Virus record (IMG/VR): IMGVR_UViG_3300035659_000102
Location: 1-22,884 of that record
DNA from: a virus
Direction: 5' to 3' (one strand)
Length of the DNA: 22,884 nt
Under the pieces are notes generated by a model. That model saw only the letters and a program-made list of their open reading frames with translations, ran no database searches and was not told the DNA's origin. Positions 8,850 through 15,384 of this stretch are shown piece by piece; within the stretch, counting starts at the first letter, position 1, and each line of letters begins with the position of its first letter. The translations under genes and the position numbers were made by a program.

Positions 8850-9550
8850 AGCTGTGGGACGGTTAATTCTAACTCTTTATAGGCTTCCTCTAATTGCTCC
8901 TTCAATTTTGGAGAAATATTAGAGTAATCATCATAAGACCTGAAAGCCCTACGTCTAAATTTTTCATCCTCATATGTTCCAAAATAGGTGCTATAACTGT
9001 GGAATGTACTGTTCATTATAGAAGCACAGATGTAGTTTATGAGCTTAGTAATGTATTCCTTTTTGAGGTCCTCCTCCGACATTGCAGCAAATCTTACTAT
9101 CTCTCGCTTATCTATCTTTCTTATTTCTTTTTCTATTTCCTTTCCCCAAGTTTCAGGGAAATTATCCACAGATTTTTGATATTTTTCTTGTTCCTCTAAA
9201 GAAGCATCTGATTTAGGTTCTACAGGAAATCTGGAGATTACACTATTTCTAGCTTCATCCGAGTAGTCACTTATAGTTAATAGCTTTATGCCAGCGATAA
9301 TATTTTCGCTCTCAGTGAATTTAATGGGGGTTACATATGCCATATGTTCATCAGAGTTTTTATTTTTTAAAGCTTCTCTTATTTTAGAACTTTCTCTTAA
9401 GGAGGCGACTCTAGCACGGTTTAAATCGGCATCCCCGATTAGCCGCATCCATACCCTCTTTATTACAACATCCAAATCATCTTTTATTTCCACCTCTCTA
9501 TTCCATAGAAATAATTTAGACAGGTCTACATCATTCTTTTCTATATCCAT
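8822..9550 (-). CDS. Tail assembly chaperone (G-type)
   Basis: A 242-residue, highly charged, mostly helical protein placed between the major tail protein and the tape measure, the conserved position of the tail assembly chaperone in siphoviruses. These proteins coat the tape measure during tail assembly and are absent from the mature virion. There is no catalytic motif. The start ATG at 9550 has GGAGG five bases upstream. The last six residues after the slippery lysines (S-R-G-A-T-P) are replaced when ribosomes shift to the -1 frame. It follows the GNRA-capped hairpin after the tube gene, which may lower its expression relative to the tube protein. Sequence similarity to a named family was not evident to me; the call rests on position, composition and the frameshift site. 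Confidence 0.82.
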   Translation of the reverse strand: MDIEKNDVDLSKLFLWNREVEIKDDLDVVIKRVWMRLIGDADLNRARVASLRESSKIREALKNKNSDEHMAYVTPIKFTESENIIAGIKLLTISDYSDEARNSVISRFPVEPKSDASLEEQEKYQKSVDNFPETWGKEIEKEIRKIDKREIVRFAAMSEEDLKKEYITKLINYICASIMNSTFHSYSTYFGTYEDEKFRRRAFRSYDDYSNISPKLKEQLEEAYKELELTVPQLKKSRGATP

Positions 9551-9572
9551 TCCAGCCTCCAGCGGGAAAATT

Positions 9573-9616
9573 AAACGAGGTCATAACACAAATCGCTTCG
9601 TGCCATGACCCCGTTT
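9573..9616 (-). terminator. Long GNRA-capped hairpin after the tube gene (probable terminator/attenuator)
   Basis: The minus-strand RNA folds into a 20-bp stem: 12 pairs between 9605-9616 and 9573-9584, two G.U pairs, then six pairs CACGAA/UUUGUG, closed by a GCGA tetraloop. Four of the pairs are G.U wobbles that would be A.C mismatches in plus-strand RNA, so the structure is selected on the minus strand. It is followed by AAUUUUCCC, a short U run, which suggests a weak or partial terminator. Confidence 0.65.
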
Positions 9617-9650
9617 ACTTAAGCCTTTACGGTCAGTTTACTTGTTTAGT

Positions 9651-10859
9651 TTACGGTGCTCGTAAACCACTATATACAATCACCTGTCCTGTATCTGAAC
9701 GCCAGTCAAAGGTCTGTTGAGCGTTATCATTAACGTTCTGAGTAAAACCTTCACTAGTAATAGAGATAGAAGGCAGATAAATTGATTTCTTTATGTCCAG
9801 CGGCTCAACACAATCCGAAGGATCATATAACTTAATCTCGAGTGCAACACCGGCTGTTCCGCACTGTCCGATTGGATACTCTGTGTCAAGGTTGGGTGAA
9901 GAACCAGAAAGCAGAGCGAGCATATCGCTGTCAGTATCGAGCACTGTGATAGAGCCTGTAACCTCAGGAACCTGTGCTAAGTAACCAACGATTTCTCTGG
10001 TACCCATTTCTCTAACAGGTGTGGGATTGAAGTTACCATTAATGGTAACAGACTGGCCTCTAGAAACACCAGAAGCCGCGATAAGAACGCCAACGTCCTT
10101 ACCCTTGATGGCTGCTGGAGTGTTTGCATCCGCCGCCACATCAACCCACGCATCATTAGCAAGGGACGGAGACTGATACACGCAGATAACAAATCCAGTT
10201 CTAGTATCACCCGTTGTCAGGGCTGTACCAACGATTCTGTACTGACCTGCTGTAGGGGCTATTGATACCTCCTCCATGTAACTTCCATTCACAAGACACG
10301 TCATGGCGTATTTACCATTCTTTAGTATCTTGGGGGATTCGGAGAGTGTGAACGAGGTAGTACCAGTTGTGAATTTGTCAACCACTATATCATTCTTAAA
10401 CCATCGCTTCGATGAACCAATGGCAGTGTACTCTTCTGTAGAGTCACCATCAACTGAGTAGTTATATGTAAAGCTTTGAACTGTGCATCTTCGTAGATGT
10501 GCCGCCTTGACATACTGAACAAGGTTCTCGTCTCTGACACGAATAATCGCATCAATGGCCTTACCAATACCAGATACTCCGGTAAGATCAAGACCAAATT
10601 GAGGGAACCCAGACGAGGAAGCACCAGCAAGCGTAGCTATTAGCTTATGGCTAACATCCATAGACTGGAATGTTAATGTAACATTTGCCAAGTCTTTAGA
10701 CGAGCCTGCGTGCTGGCTATTTCCTAACTCATCAATAGTCGTGGTAGCTTGGTCCGCTGTAGCACTCACACGCTGAATTCTAGCGGCCTTATAAACGTCT
10801 CTGGGGCCGATGATTTCTAGTGCGACATACTTATGCGGAATTGCTAATCGTTTCGCCAT
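9651..10859 (-). CDS. Major tail (tube) protein with two tube-like domains
   Basis: A 402-residue protein upstream of the chaperones and tape measure, the position of the major tail protein whose rings form the siphovirus tube. Two parts resemble each other. In residues about 25-152, ELGNSQHAGSSKDLANVTLTF is followed by HKLIATLAG and later by YNYSVDGDSTEEYTAIG. In residues about 260-400, EMGTREIVGYLAQVPEVTGSI is followed by DMLALLSG and later by SEGFTQNVNDNAQQTFDWRS. Between them (about 155-255) is a beta-rich insert containing GQYRIVGTALTTGDTR. A two-domain tube subunit recalls phage T5 pb6, whose trimers mimic a hexameric ring. The ATG has AGGAGG upstream. Strong context; the duplication is my reading from sequence patterns. 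Confidence 0.82.
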   Translation of the reverse strand: MAKRLAIPHKYVALEIIGPRDVYKAARIQRVSATADQATTTIDELGNSQHAGSSKDLANVTLTFQSMDVSHKLIATLAGASSSGFPQFGLDLTGVSGIGKAIDAIIRVRDENLVQYVKAAHLRRCTVQSFTYNYSVDGDSTEEYTAIGSSKRWFKNDIVVDKFTTGTTSFTLSESPKILKNGKYAMTCLVNGSYMEEVSIAPTAGQYRIVGTALTTGDTRTGFVICVYQSPSLANDAWVDVAADANTPAAIKGKDVGVLIAASGVSRGQSVTINGNFNPTPVREMGTREIVGYLAQVPEVTGSITVLDTDSDMLALLSGSSPNLDTEYPIGQCGTAGVALEIKLYDPSDCVEPLDIKKSIYLPSISITSEGFTQNVNDNAQQTFDWRSDTGQVIVYSGLRAP

Positions 10860-10872
10860 TTAGAAAATCCTC

Positions 10873-11328
10873 CTAACTTGTAATTGGGTGATAAATCGTA
10901 GTAAATGATACAGAGACTCTCCAGTACATTTTCTCCTGCAATTCAGGAAACACTCTTATTGGTGATACTCTTAAATCATTTACTTCTAGCGCCCCTATTT
11001 TACTAGGACTTACTCCTGGAGGAAAACCTTGATCGTAATTATATACTGGTATACCATATTCTATAGCATCTACTATTAGACCAGCAATCTCATCTCGTTG
11101 AGCTTTGTTCTGGGCGAAGGCATCGATTATCCAGAAACGCTGCTTCAAACTTATTCTGTTGCCGAGTTCAAAAGGCAGTCCGATTATAGGTTGTGCTTCT
11201 ACAGATACGGTAGGCAAGGTCATATTAGCATCGGGGAACCCATCTACTATCTGTATAGTGGGGAGTGTGCTAAATATTCCCTTTAACCAGTAAGTTATAC
11301 TTAAATCTTGTTTTCTTAATATATTCAT
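10873..11328 (-). CDS. Tail completion/terminator protein
   Basis: A 151-residue protein immediately before the major tail protein gene, where siphoviruses encode the tail terminator that caps the tube and docks to the neck. The sequence has the usual pattern: an N-terminal helix with WLKGIFSTLPTIQIVDGFP, a central strand-rich region with KQRFWIIDAFAQNKAQRDEIAGLIVDAI, and a C-terminal strand MYWRVSVSFTTIY. The start ATG overlaps the preceding stop as TAATG, indicating translational coupling with the gp10-like gene. No catalytic residues are expected or seen. Family assignment is inferred from position and secondary-structure pattern. Confidence 0.65.
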   Translation of the reverse strand: MNILRKQDLSITYWLKGIFSTLPTIQIVDGFPDANMTLPTVSVEAQPIIGLPFELGNRISLKQRFWIIDAFAQNKAQRDEIAGLIVDAIEYGIPVYNYDQGFPPGVSPSKIGALEVNDLRVSPIRVFPELQEKMYWRVSVSFTTIYHPITS

Positions 11329-12209
11329 TATCCACCAAAGAATTCTCCAGGACCTGGGTATCTACCGTGCGATGTTGCTGCGAATCCCTTTTGTCGAGTA
11401 CGCCTACGGAATACTCTCCTATTCTTGTCCCTTCCCTTACTGATAGCGGCTCCTGAAGGCATTGTTGGGTCTTGCGAGAATGCCACAACAGTTTGTTCTA
11501 TAGAATCTGTCACAGCATTTGTCATTTCAAAAATTGTTTGTTTTAATAATAATGTAATTCTATTCTCGGCTCTTTCAACGAATCTTGTTGGACCGGCCAT
11601 TGGATAGGGAACTCCTCCCCCACCACCATGATTTCCTTCGTTTAAAAATATCCAATATGGAGCCATACCTCCCCACTCTGCCATTCTTGCGGTTAGAGTG
11701 TTGAAGTAACCAACCGTTCCATAGTTAGTAGTCATTTCCATGCTTTTTTTGGCGTAGGTTGCTCCTCCACCAGTGCCCTCTCTAGCTGGCCTATATATTC
11801 TATCTCTCCAGAAATCAGACGCTTGTTGAGGAGTAAGTTTATTTCCAATTCCTAGATCAGCTTTGGCTAGAAGTATTCCTCTCCATAAGTCATCCCTACT
11901 TCCCGCCACAGTGTCTATGGCAGGTCTTAGAGATACTTGTTCTAGAGTTGGATTCACAAGTCCAATTATTTCTGGATTACTAAATACTGATAACAACTGT
12001 TCTGCATATTCTGGAATACCATACTCTGACGATCTACTAATAGCCCCTGCCAGTTCTTCAAGAAGAATTTGTTGGGCTGCTGGCTTTATTGCCTCCCATG
12101 CCTGTAGATAAATAAAATCAATCTCTACAGCACTCTGTTGCAGAACTGCTACAAGTTGAGCAGCATTATCAGCGGCCCGTTGTAATTCTAGATAAAGGTC
12201 ATTTGCCAA
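11328..12209 (-). CDS. HK97 gp10-like neck/tail-joining protein
   Basis: I place the start at a TTG (12207-12209) because GGGGAG (complement at 12217-12222) lies seven bases upstream and the overlap with the preceding gene is then small. The frame is open to another TTG at 12245, but that one has no ribosome site. This gives 293 residues. The first third is helical (LELQRAADNAAQLVAVLQQ). Near residues 180-220 the stretch YWIFLNEGNHGGGGG, then PYPMAGPTRFVERAENRI, resembles the HK97 gp10 signature, in which a hydrophobic-Gly segment precedes a P..F...A helix. The C-terminus is basic (KNRRVFRRRTRQKGF). Such proteins sit at the head-tail interface. It ends in TAATG overlap with the tail completion gene. 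Moderately sure. Confidence 0.6.
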   Translation of the reverse strand: MANDLYLELQRAADNAAQLVAVLQQSAVEIDFIYLQAWEAIKPAAQQILLEELAGAISRSSEYGIPEYAEQLLSVFSNPEIIGLVNPTLEQVSLRPAIDTVAGSRDDLWRGILLAKADLGIGNKLTPQQASDFWRDRIYRPAREGTGGGATYAKKSMEMTTNYGTVGYFNTLTARMAEWGGMAPYWIFLNEGNHGGGGGVPYPMAGPTRFVERAENRITLLLKQTIFEMTNAVTDSIEQTVVAFSQDPTMPSGAAISKGRDKNRRVFRRRTRQKGFAATSHGRYPGPGEFFGG

Positions 12210-12459
12210 AAGTAGTCTCCCCGAATATGCCCTCAATATTACCAAATAATGATACTAAAATTGATCTTGTGTAATCATTAAAAGCATCTAGGAATATCTT
12301 TCTTGCATGAATAAATGCTTCCGTATCCTTGCCTAAAACCATTTCTAAATCGTCCATAGTATTCGCTATATATCGTCTACTTTTCTTGTCAATGATGCTG
12401 ATAACATCAAACATATTTAAACCATCAATGACTACCTGCCCACCTTTAGTTTGTGACAT
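12199..12459 (-). CDS. Small helical neck-region protein, unrecognised
   Basis: An 86-residue protein with an ATG at 12459 and AGGAG eight bases upstream, inside the end of the preceding gene. It looks largely helical (DGLNMFDVISIIDKKSRRYIANTMDDLEMVL, then EAFIHARKIFLDAFNDYTRSIL; each run is amphipathic). There are no cysteines, membrane segments or known motifs. It lies among head-tail joining genes and is tightly packed with both neighbours, so a virion or assembly role is likely, but I do not recognise the family. Confidence 0.6.
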   Translation of the reverse strand: MSQTKGGQVVIDGLNMFDVISIIDKKSRRYIANTMDDLEMVLGKDTEAFIHARKIFLDAFNDYTRSILVSLFGNIEGIFGETTFGK

Positions 12460-12461
12460 GA

Positions 12462-12908
12462 TTATCTCTCCTGTTCAACCAATGCAACTAAGATTCTGTT
12501 CGGATTAGGAACTCCTCTCAGCTCCGCCGTTTTCTTAATAAGTTTACGGCTATCCACTATAAAGTATTCTGAATTATCAACATGATCCATATTAACTACG
12601 GTGTATTTAATCTGTACTAAGCAGTCTCCATTTACAATCCTGCCTCCGGGTACCCATATAGGCTGGTCCGCTCCTGCCCAAGTTACATGGGCTGTTATAG
12701 TGATACCTGAAACTGTATTTAACCAGTAATTGCCGCTACAGACTGGACAGAATTGGTTTGTTGAAAGATTGGTTATAGGGTCTAAAGAGTCTCCTGAGTA
12801 TGGGCATGGAATACCTGACACTGACCTGTAAAGAAATATATCCCTTCCTATGGCTCCTCTTATATCATCTATAACCGTGACTGTGTTAGTAGGCCATGTT
12901 ATACTCAT
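12462..12908 (-). CDS. Neck protein with four-cysteine, zinc-finger-like pattern
   Basis: A 148-residue protein with cysteines at 35, 54, 57 and 96. The CPYSG and FCPVCSGNYW segments resemble knuckles of a zinc ribbon, so a structural metal site is plausible. The remainder is beta-rich (ITITAHVTW, CLVQIKYTVV, EYFIVDSRKLI), as in head-closure or stopper proteins of siphovirus necks. Its position, after the connector and glycosyltransferase and before the gp10-like gene, fits that role. The ATG overlaps the stop of the glycosyltransferase as ATGA, so the two are translationally coupled. The function is inferred; the cysteine pattern is observed. Confidence 0.6.
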   Translation of the reverse strand: MSITWPTNTVTVIDDIRGAIGRDIFLYRSVSGIPCPYSGDSLDPITNLSTNQFCPVCSGNYWLNTVSGITITAHVTWAGADQPIWVPGGRIVNGDCLVQIKYTVVNMDHVDNSEYFIVDSRKLIKKTAELRGVPNPNRILVALVEQER

Positions 12909-14161
12909 TCGTTTAAGACCTCAGTAAAAACCTTATCGAATTCGTTAGCAACTGAATCCCAACTAAATTCTGGTCTTTGAGTTACTTGATAAGACTTCTC
13001 GGACATTTCTGCTAAATAAAGAGGATCATCGTAGAGTTTCTGTAAAGAATTCGCTACTTGATCTGGAGTTAGCACCGCACCCTCTGTTAGAACCTTTTCC
13101 GTTGTCTGAAAAAACTCTGGCTTCATGAGAACAGCACCGTCTCCAAAAACTTCTGCCCCACCTGCGTAGCCTGTTATAACCTGAGCGGCTCCAGTAGCAG
13201 CGTGTTCGAAGTTAGTAAGTCCCCAACCCTCTCCAAATGACGTATTAAGCCCAACATCACATGCATTATATATTAAGTTTAGTCTATCATCTGGAACGCT
13301 AGGAAGAAAGTTCTCTTTATTCGATATAATCAATCTATCATCTATGTGGTATCTATCCGCTAGGCTGACTATGTTCCATCCCATATCTTCAATTCCCATA
13401 TGAAGATATAATTTGACATTCGGGGGCTTATCCTTACAAAACAAGGAGAAACCTTTCATGGTAACATCAATTCTTTTTCTAGGCTGATTTCTATTAGCGT
13501 TCAAAACTACAAACGAATCTAAGAAATCATTCTTATTAGGATAAACCTGTCTCTTAGCGTTTACCCTACCAGATAGGATTGCATTACCATGCCTATCATT
13601 CAAGTCCTCGAGTTTATAGAAAAGTTTAGTGTCAATTCCATGAGGTATTACATTAATCTTTGGAAACTTTACTGGTTCCGAAGAATGTAATCTCCACTGT
13701 TCTACACTATCTTCAAGAACTTTCTTAGCAAACTCTGTGTATACAATGTATCTATCAACGTCTCTAAGAGAGTGCGTCCATCGCCAGTCGATTGGTCCGG
13801 CATCAATAGGAGAATAACAGACTATCTTATATCTGTCATGCCATTCTTGTATTCTCTCCATATACATTGGTAACACCCAAACATCATTAAGCATAAATAC
13901 AAGTTTGGGCTGAATAAAGTCCAACAGGTCCATAATCCTGTTGATACCATAAATATCCCCCATCATACCACCGGCCAATGCTGCGGGATAAATTCTCCAA
14001 CTATAGGGATGTGGGTCACCCCGGTAGTTTATGGCTAAATGGTGAATTTCCCATTTTTCATTTTGGTCTAATCTAGATAAGATGCTATTAAGAACTCTAG
14101 CAAATCCAGTTGGTGCTACCCCATCCCCTACCACGAATATTTTTATCTTTTCTTTTCCCAT
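12905..14161 (-). CDS. GT4-like glycosyltransferase (GT-B fold) inside the neck gene cluster
   Basis: A 418-residue enzyme of the retaining GT-B type, expected to transfer a sugar from a nucleotide-sugar to an unknown acceptor. The N-terminal half carries the Gly-containing loop VVGDGVAPTGFARV (about 10-23). The linker has NVIPHGID (170-177). The C-terminal half carries NRNQPRKRID (223-232), with basic residues of the kind that contact donor phosphates, and the EX7E motif GEGWGLTNFEH with Glu311 and Glu319, followed by ATGAAQVITGYAGG. No signal peptide or membrane segment was seen, so it is probably cytosolic. The start has GAGG five bases upstream and is preceded by the structured 146-base leader. 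It is not a structural family, so it looks like cargo between connector genes, yet it is coupled by ATGA to the next neck gene. Confidence 0.88.
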   Translation of the reverse strand: MGKEKIKIFVVGDGVAPTGFARVLNSILSRLDQNEKWEIHHLAINYRGDPHPYSWRIYPAALAGGMMGDIYGINRIMDLLDFIQPKLVFMLNDVWVLPMYMERIQEWHDRYKIVCYSPIDAGPIDWRWTHSLRDVDRYIVYTEFAKKVLEDSVEQWRLHSSEPVKFPKINVIPHGIDTKLFYKLEDLNDRHGNAILSGRVNAKRQVYPNKNDFLDSFVVLNANRNQPRKRIDVTMKGFSLFCKDKPPNVKLYLHMGIEDMGWNIVSLADRYHIDDRLIISNKENFLPSVPDDRLNLIYNACDVGLNTSFGEGWGLTNFEHAATGAAQVITGYAGGAEVFGDGAVLMKPEFFQTTEKVLTEGAVLTPDQVANSLQKLYDDPLYLAEMSEKSYQVTQRPEFSWDSVANEFDKVFTEVLNE

Positions 14162-14307
14162 TTTATCCTCTCCCTAAATTTTTAGCCTCCCCACTAATAA
14201 AATAAGTTTGGATAATATTTACAGTGGGGAGGCTTCCCCGGATGCGGGTACGAGAGTATCCATCCGCTTATGCCAGACGAGCCTTTTACGGAATACTCTC
14301 GCATCTA
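14162..14307 (-). ncRNA. Structured non-coding leader with alternative hairpins
   Basis: This 146-base gap between the connector and the glycosyltransferase holds no gene. In minus-strand RNA, 14293-14301 pairs with 14251-14259 (CGAGAGTAT/ATACTCTCG). Flanking GATGCG/CGCATC (14300-14305 with 14241-14246) and inner TCCG/CGGA pairs can extend it. Downstream, the segment GCCTCCCC can form a short hairpin with the GGGGA before it (arms 14226-14230 and 14235-14239). Alternatively it can form an 11-bp stem between 14223-14233 and 14185-14195 (GCCTCCCCACT/AGTGGGGAGGC). The two cannot coexist. No U tract follows. It may be a regulatory leader; function unknown. Confidence 0.5.
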
Positions 14308-14799
14308 TTAGTCATGCTCATAGAGATTATCAACATACCCAGGCAAATGACCCTTTGTAGGTTGTGCTAATCTTTTCGCTCTCCAAGGAAGCATCGTGTC
14401 TAGCATCTTAATGTCTCTTTCGATTGATGCATCCTTCGCTCTACTTGTTTCCAAGTTAGAATAAGAAATTTCTGCGTCCCTCCATGCAACAAAACTCCAA
14501 GACATGTTTTCCAATGAACCTTCCTTTATGATGATAGATGCCTGTAAAATTATAGGCCAAACATCCCCTCTTTCAATAACAGGTGGTTCTGGAAGTATAA
14601 AATGTATATTAGGATTACGATATACGTCATCGTTATCACTTAGGAGATACTTAAAATTCCATCTCGGCATGAGTAATTCCACACCAGCGACAAGGGCTAC
14701 TCTGAGCCATTCATCTAGGTATCGTTTGGTGCTCTCTGTAGTATCTCCAAGATGAAGCCTTAGTCTCTCAATATATTGAGAAAGATTTGTAGTCAGCAT
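14308..14799 (-). CDS. Head-tail connector (adaptor) protein
   Basis: A 163-residue, mainly helical protein. The N-terminus, YIERLRLHLGDTTESTKRY then DEWLRVALVAGVELL, matches the general pattern of portal-proximal adaptor proteins (HK97 gp6/SPP1 gp15-like): a short helix, an L-G-D turn, then a long helix with small residues. A further helical region runs SWSFVAWRDAEISYSNLE. The adaptor ring binds the portal after packaging and recruits the stopper. It lies two genes after the capsid gene, as expected. The ATG has AGGAG six bases upstream, within the end of the previous gene. The exact family is uncertain, but a neck role is well supported by context. Confidence 0.65.
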   Translation of the reverse strand: MLTTNLSQYIERLRLHLGDTTESTKRYLDEWLRVALVAGVELLMPRWNFKYLLSDNDDVYRNPNIHFILPEPPVIERGDVWPIILQASIIIKEGSLENMSWSFVAWRDAEISYSNLETSRAKDASIERDIKMLDTMLPWRAKRLAQPTKGHLPGYVDNLYEHD

Positions 14800-14802
14800 C
14801 TA

Positions 14803-15315
14803 CTACTCCTGAGGCTTCGGGACTGTGCTTAGTTCTAACTCGGCTAATCTAGCCTTTATAGCAGCGGCGATCTTTTCAGATTTCTCTAGTTCCTCTGCTC
14901 TACGGAGTAATCTATAAACAGGTCCCGGTGCAGTAAACTGATTTAGTTTGTTCTTTAGGGCCAGAAACTTCTTTCCAAGTAATTCATCAATCTCATCATT
15001 GGTAATATCATTAGGACTTCTAGGAACTTCTGGCAAAGTTTCTGATAAAAGTCTTAAATTACCCGCAGTAAAGTGTTCTGCGTTCATTCTCTGGAAAAAG
15101 ATATCTTCTTTAGGACTCCAGATTTCAACGTATGTTCTAGTATTTCCGCCATCTGGTTCTCCAAAAAGATTGACCCCTTCTGGCTTGCCGGAGAAGGGAT
15201 TCAGTACAGTAACAAATACCATGCCCAAGATTGTCTTGATGTATCTCTTGTAAGGTTCCCCACCCTTCATTGCTGAATAAATAGCACGATCCATTGTATC
15301 ATCATCACCAGCCAT
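14803..15315 (-). CDS. Post-capsid structural or assembly protein, unrecognised
   Basis: A 170-residue protein directly after the capsid gene and its hairpin. An AAGGAG site lies about six bases before the ATG at 15315. The N-terminal half has strands around ILGMVFVTVLNPFSG and YVEIWSPKEDIFF. The C-terminal half is strongly helical and charged (DEIDELLGKKFLALKNKL, then LLRRAEELEKSEKIAAAIKARLAELEL), possibly a coiled coil. I recognise no family. Its place between MCP and connector suggests a head or neck component, or an assembly factor. Confidence 0.6.
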   Translation of the reverse strand: MAGDDDTMDRAIYSAMKGGEPYKRYIKTILGMVFVTVLNPFSGKPEGVNLFGEPDGGNTRTYVEIWSPKEDIFFQRMNAEHFTAGNLRLLSETLPEVPRSPNDITNDEIDELLGKKFLALKNKLNQFTAPGPVYRLLRRAEELEKSEKIAAAIKARLAELELSTVPKPQE

Positions 15316-15334
15316 TTTAATCTCCTTTTGGTAG

Positions 15335-15370
15335 TGGGAGGAGGGGTCGCTTGGCGTCCACCTCCTCCCA
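15335..15370 (-). terminator. Stable hairpin following the major capsid gene
   Basis: A 10-bp perfect stem pairs 15361-15370 with 15335-15344 (TGGGAGGAGG/CCTCCTCCCA). In minus-strand RNA it continues inward with GG/CC and CGC/GCG pairs to a CAA loop. It lies between the capsid stop (15385) and the next ribosome site. No U tract follows, so full termination is doubtful; protection of the capsid mRNA 3' end, or attenuation, is an alternative. Confidence 0.55.
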
Positions 15371-15384
15371 TCCCATTTTAGTTA

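Noticed and set aside
8894-9608. Two plus-strand open frames of about 100 codons opposite the chaperone gene
   Set aside because: They lack context and plausible protein composition, and the minus-strand chaperone gene with its frameshift site explains the region.
9617-9650. Recurrent GTTTAC/GTAAAC hexamers near the tube-gene stop, considered as operators
   Set aside because: They are short, irregularly spaced and AT-rich, and could easily be chance.
14196-14222. Promoter-like AT-rich stretch (GATAAT on the plus strand, TATTAT on the minus strand)
   Set aside because: No -35 element lies at suitable spacing on either strand, and there is no plus-strand gene to serve.
14185-14233. 11-bp inverted repeat considered as an ordinary intrinsic terminator
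   Set aside because: It has no U run on either strand and a 27-base AT-rich loop; kept only as part of the structured leader.
8541-15315. Search for a tail sheath gene (myovirus morphology)
   Set aside because: Every gene between capsid and tape measure is accounted for, and none has the size or pattern of a sheath protein.
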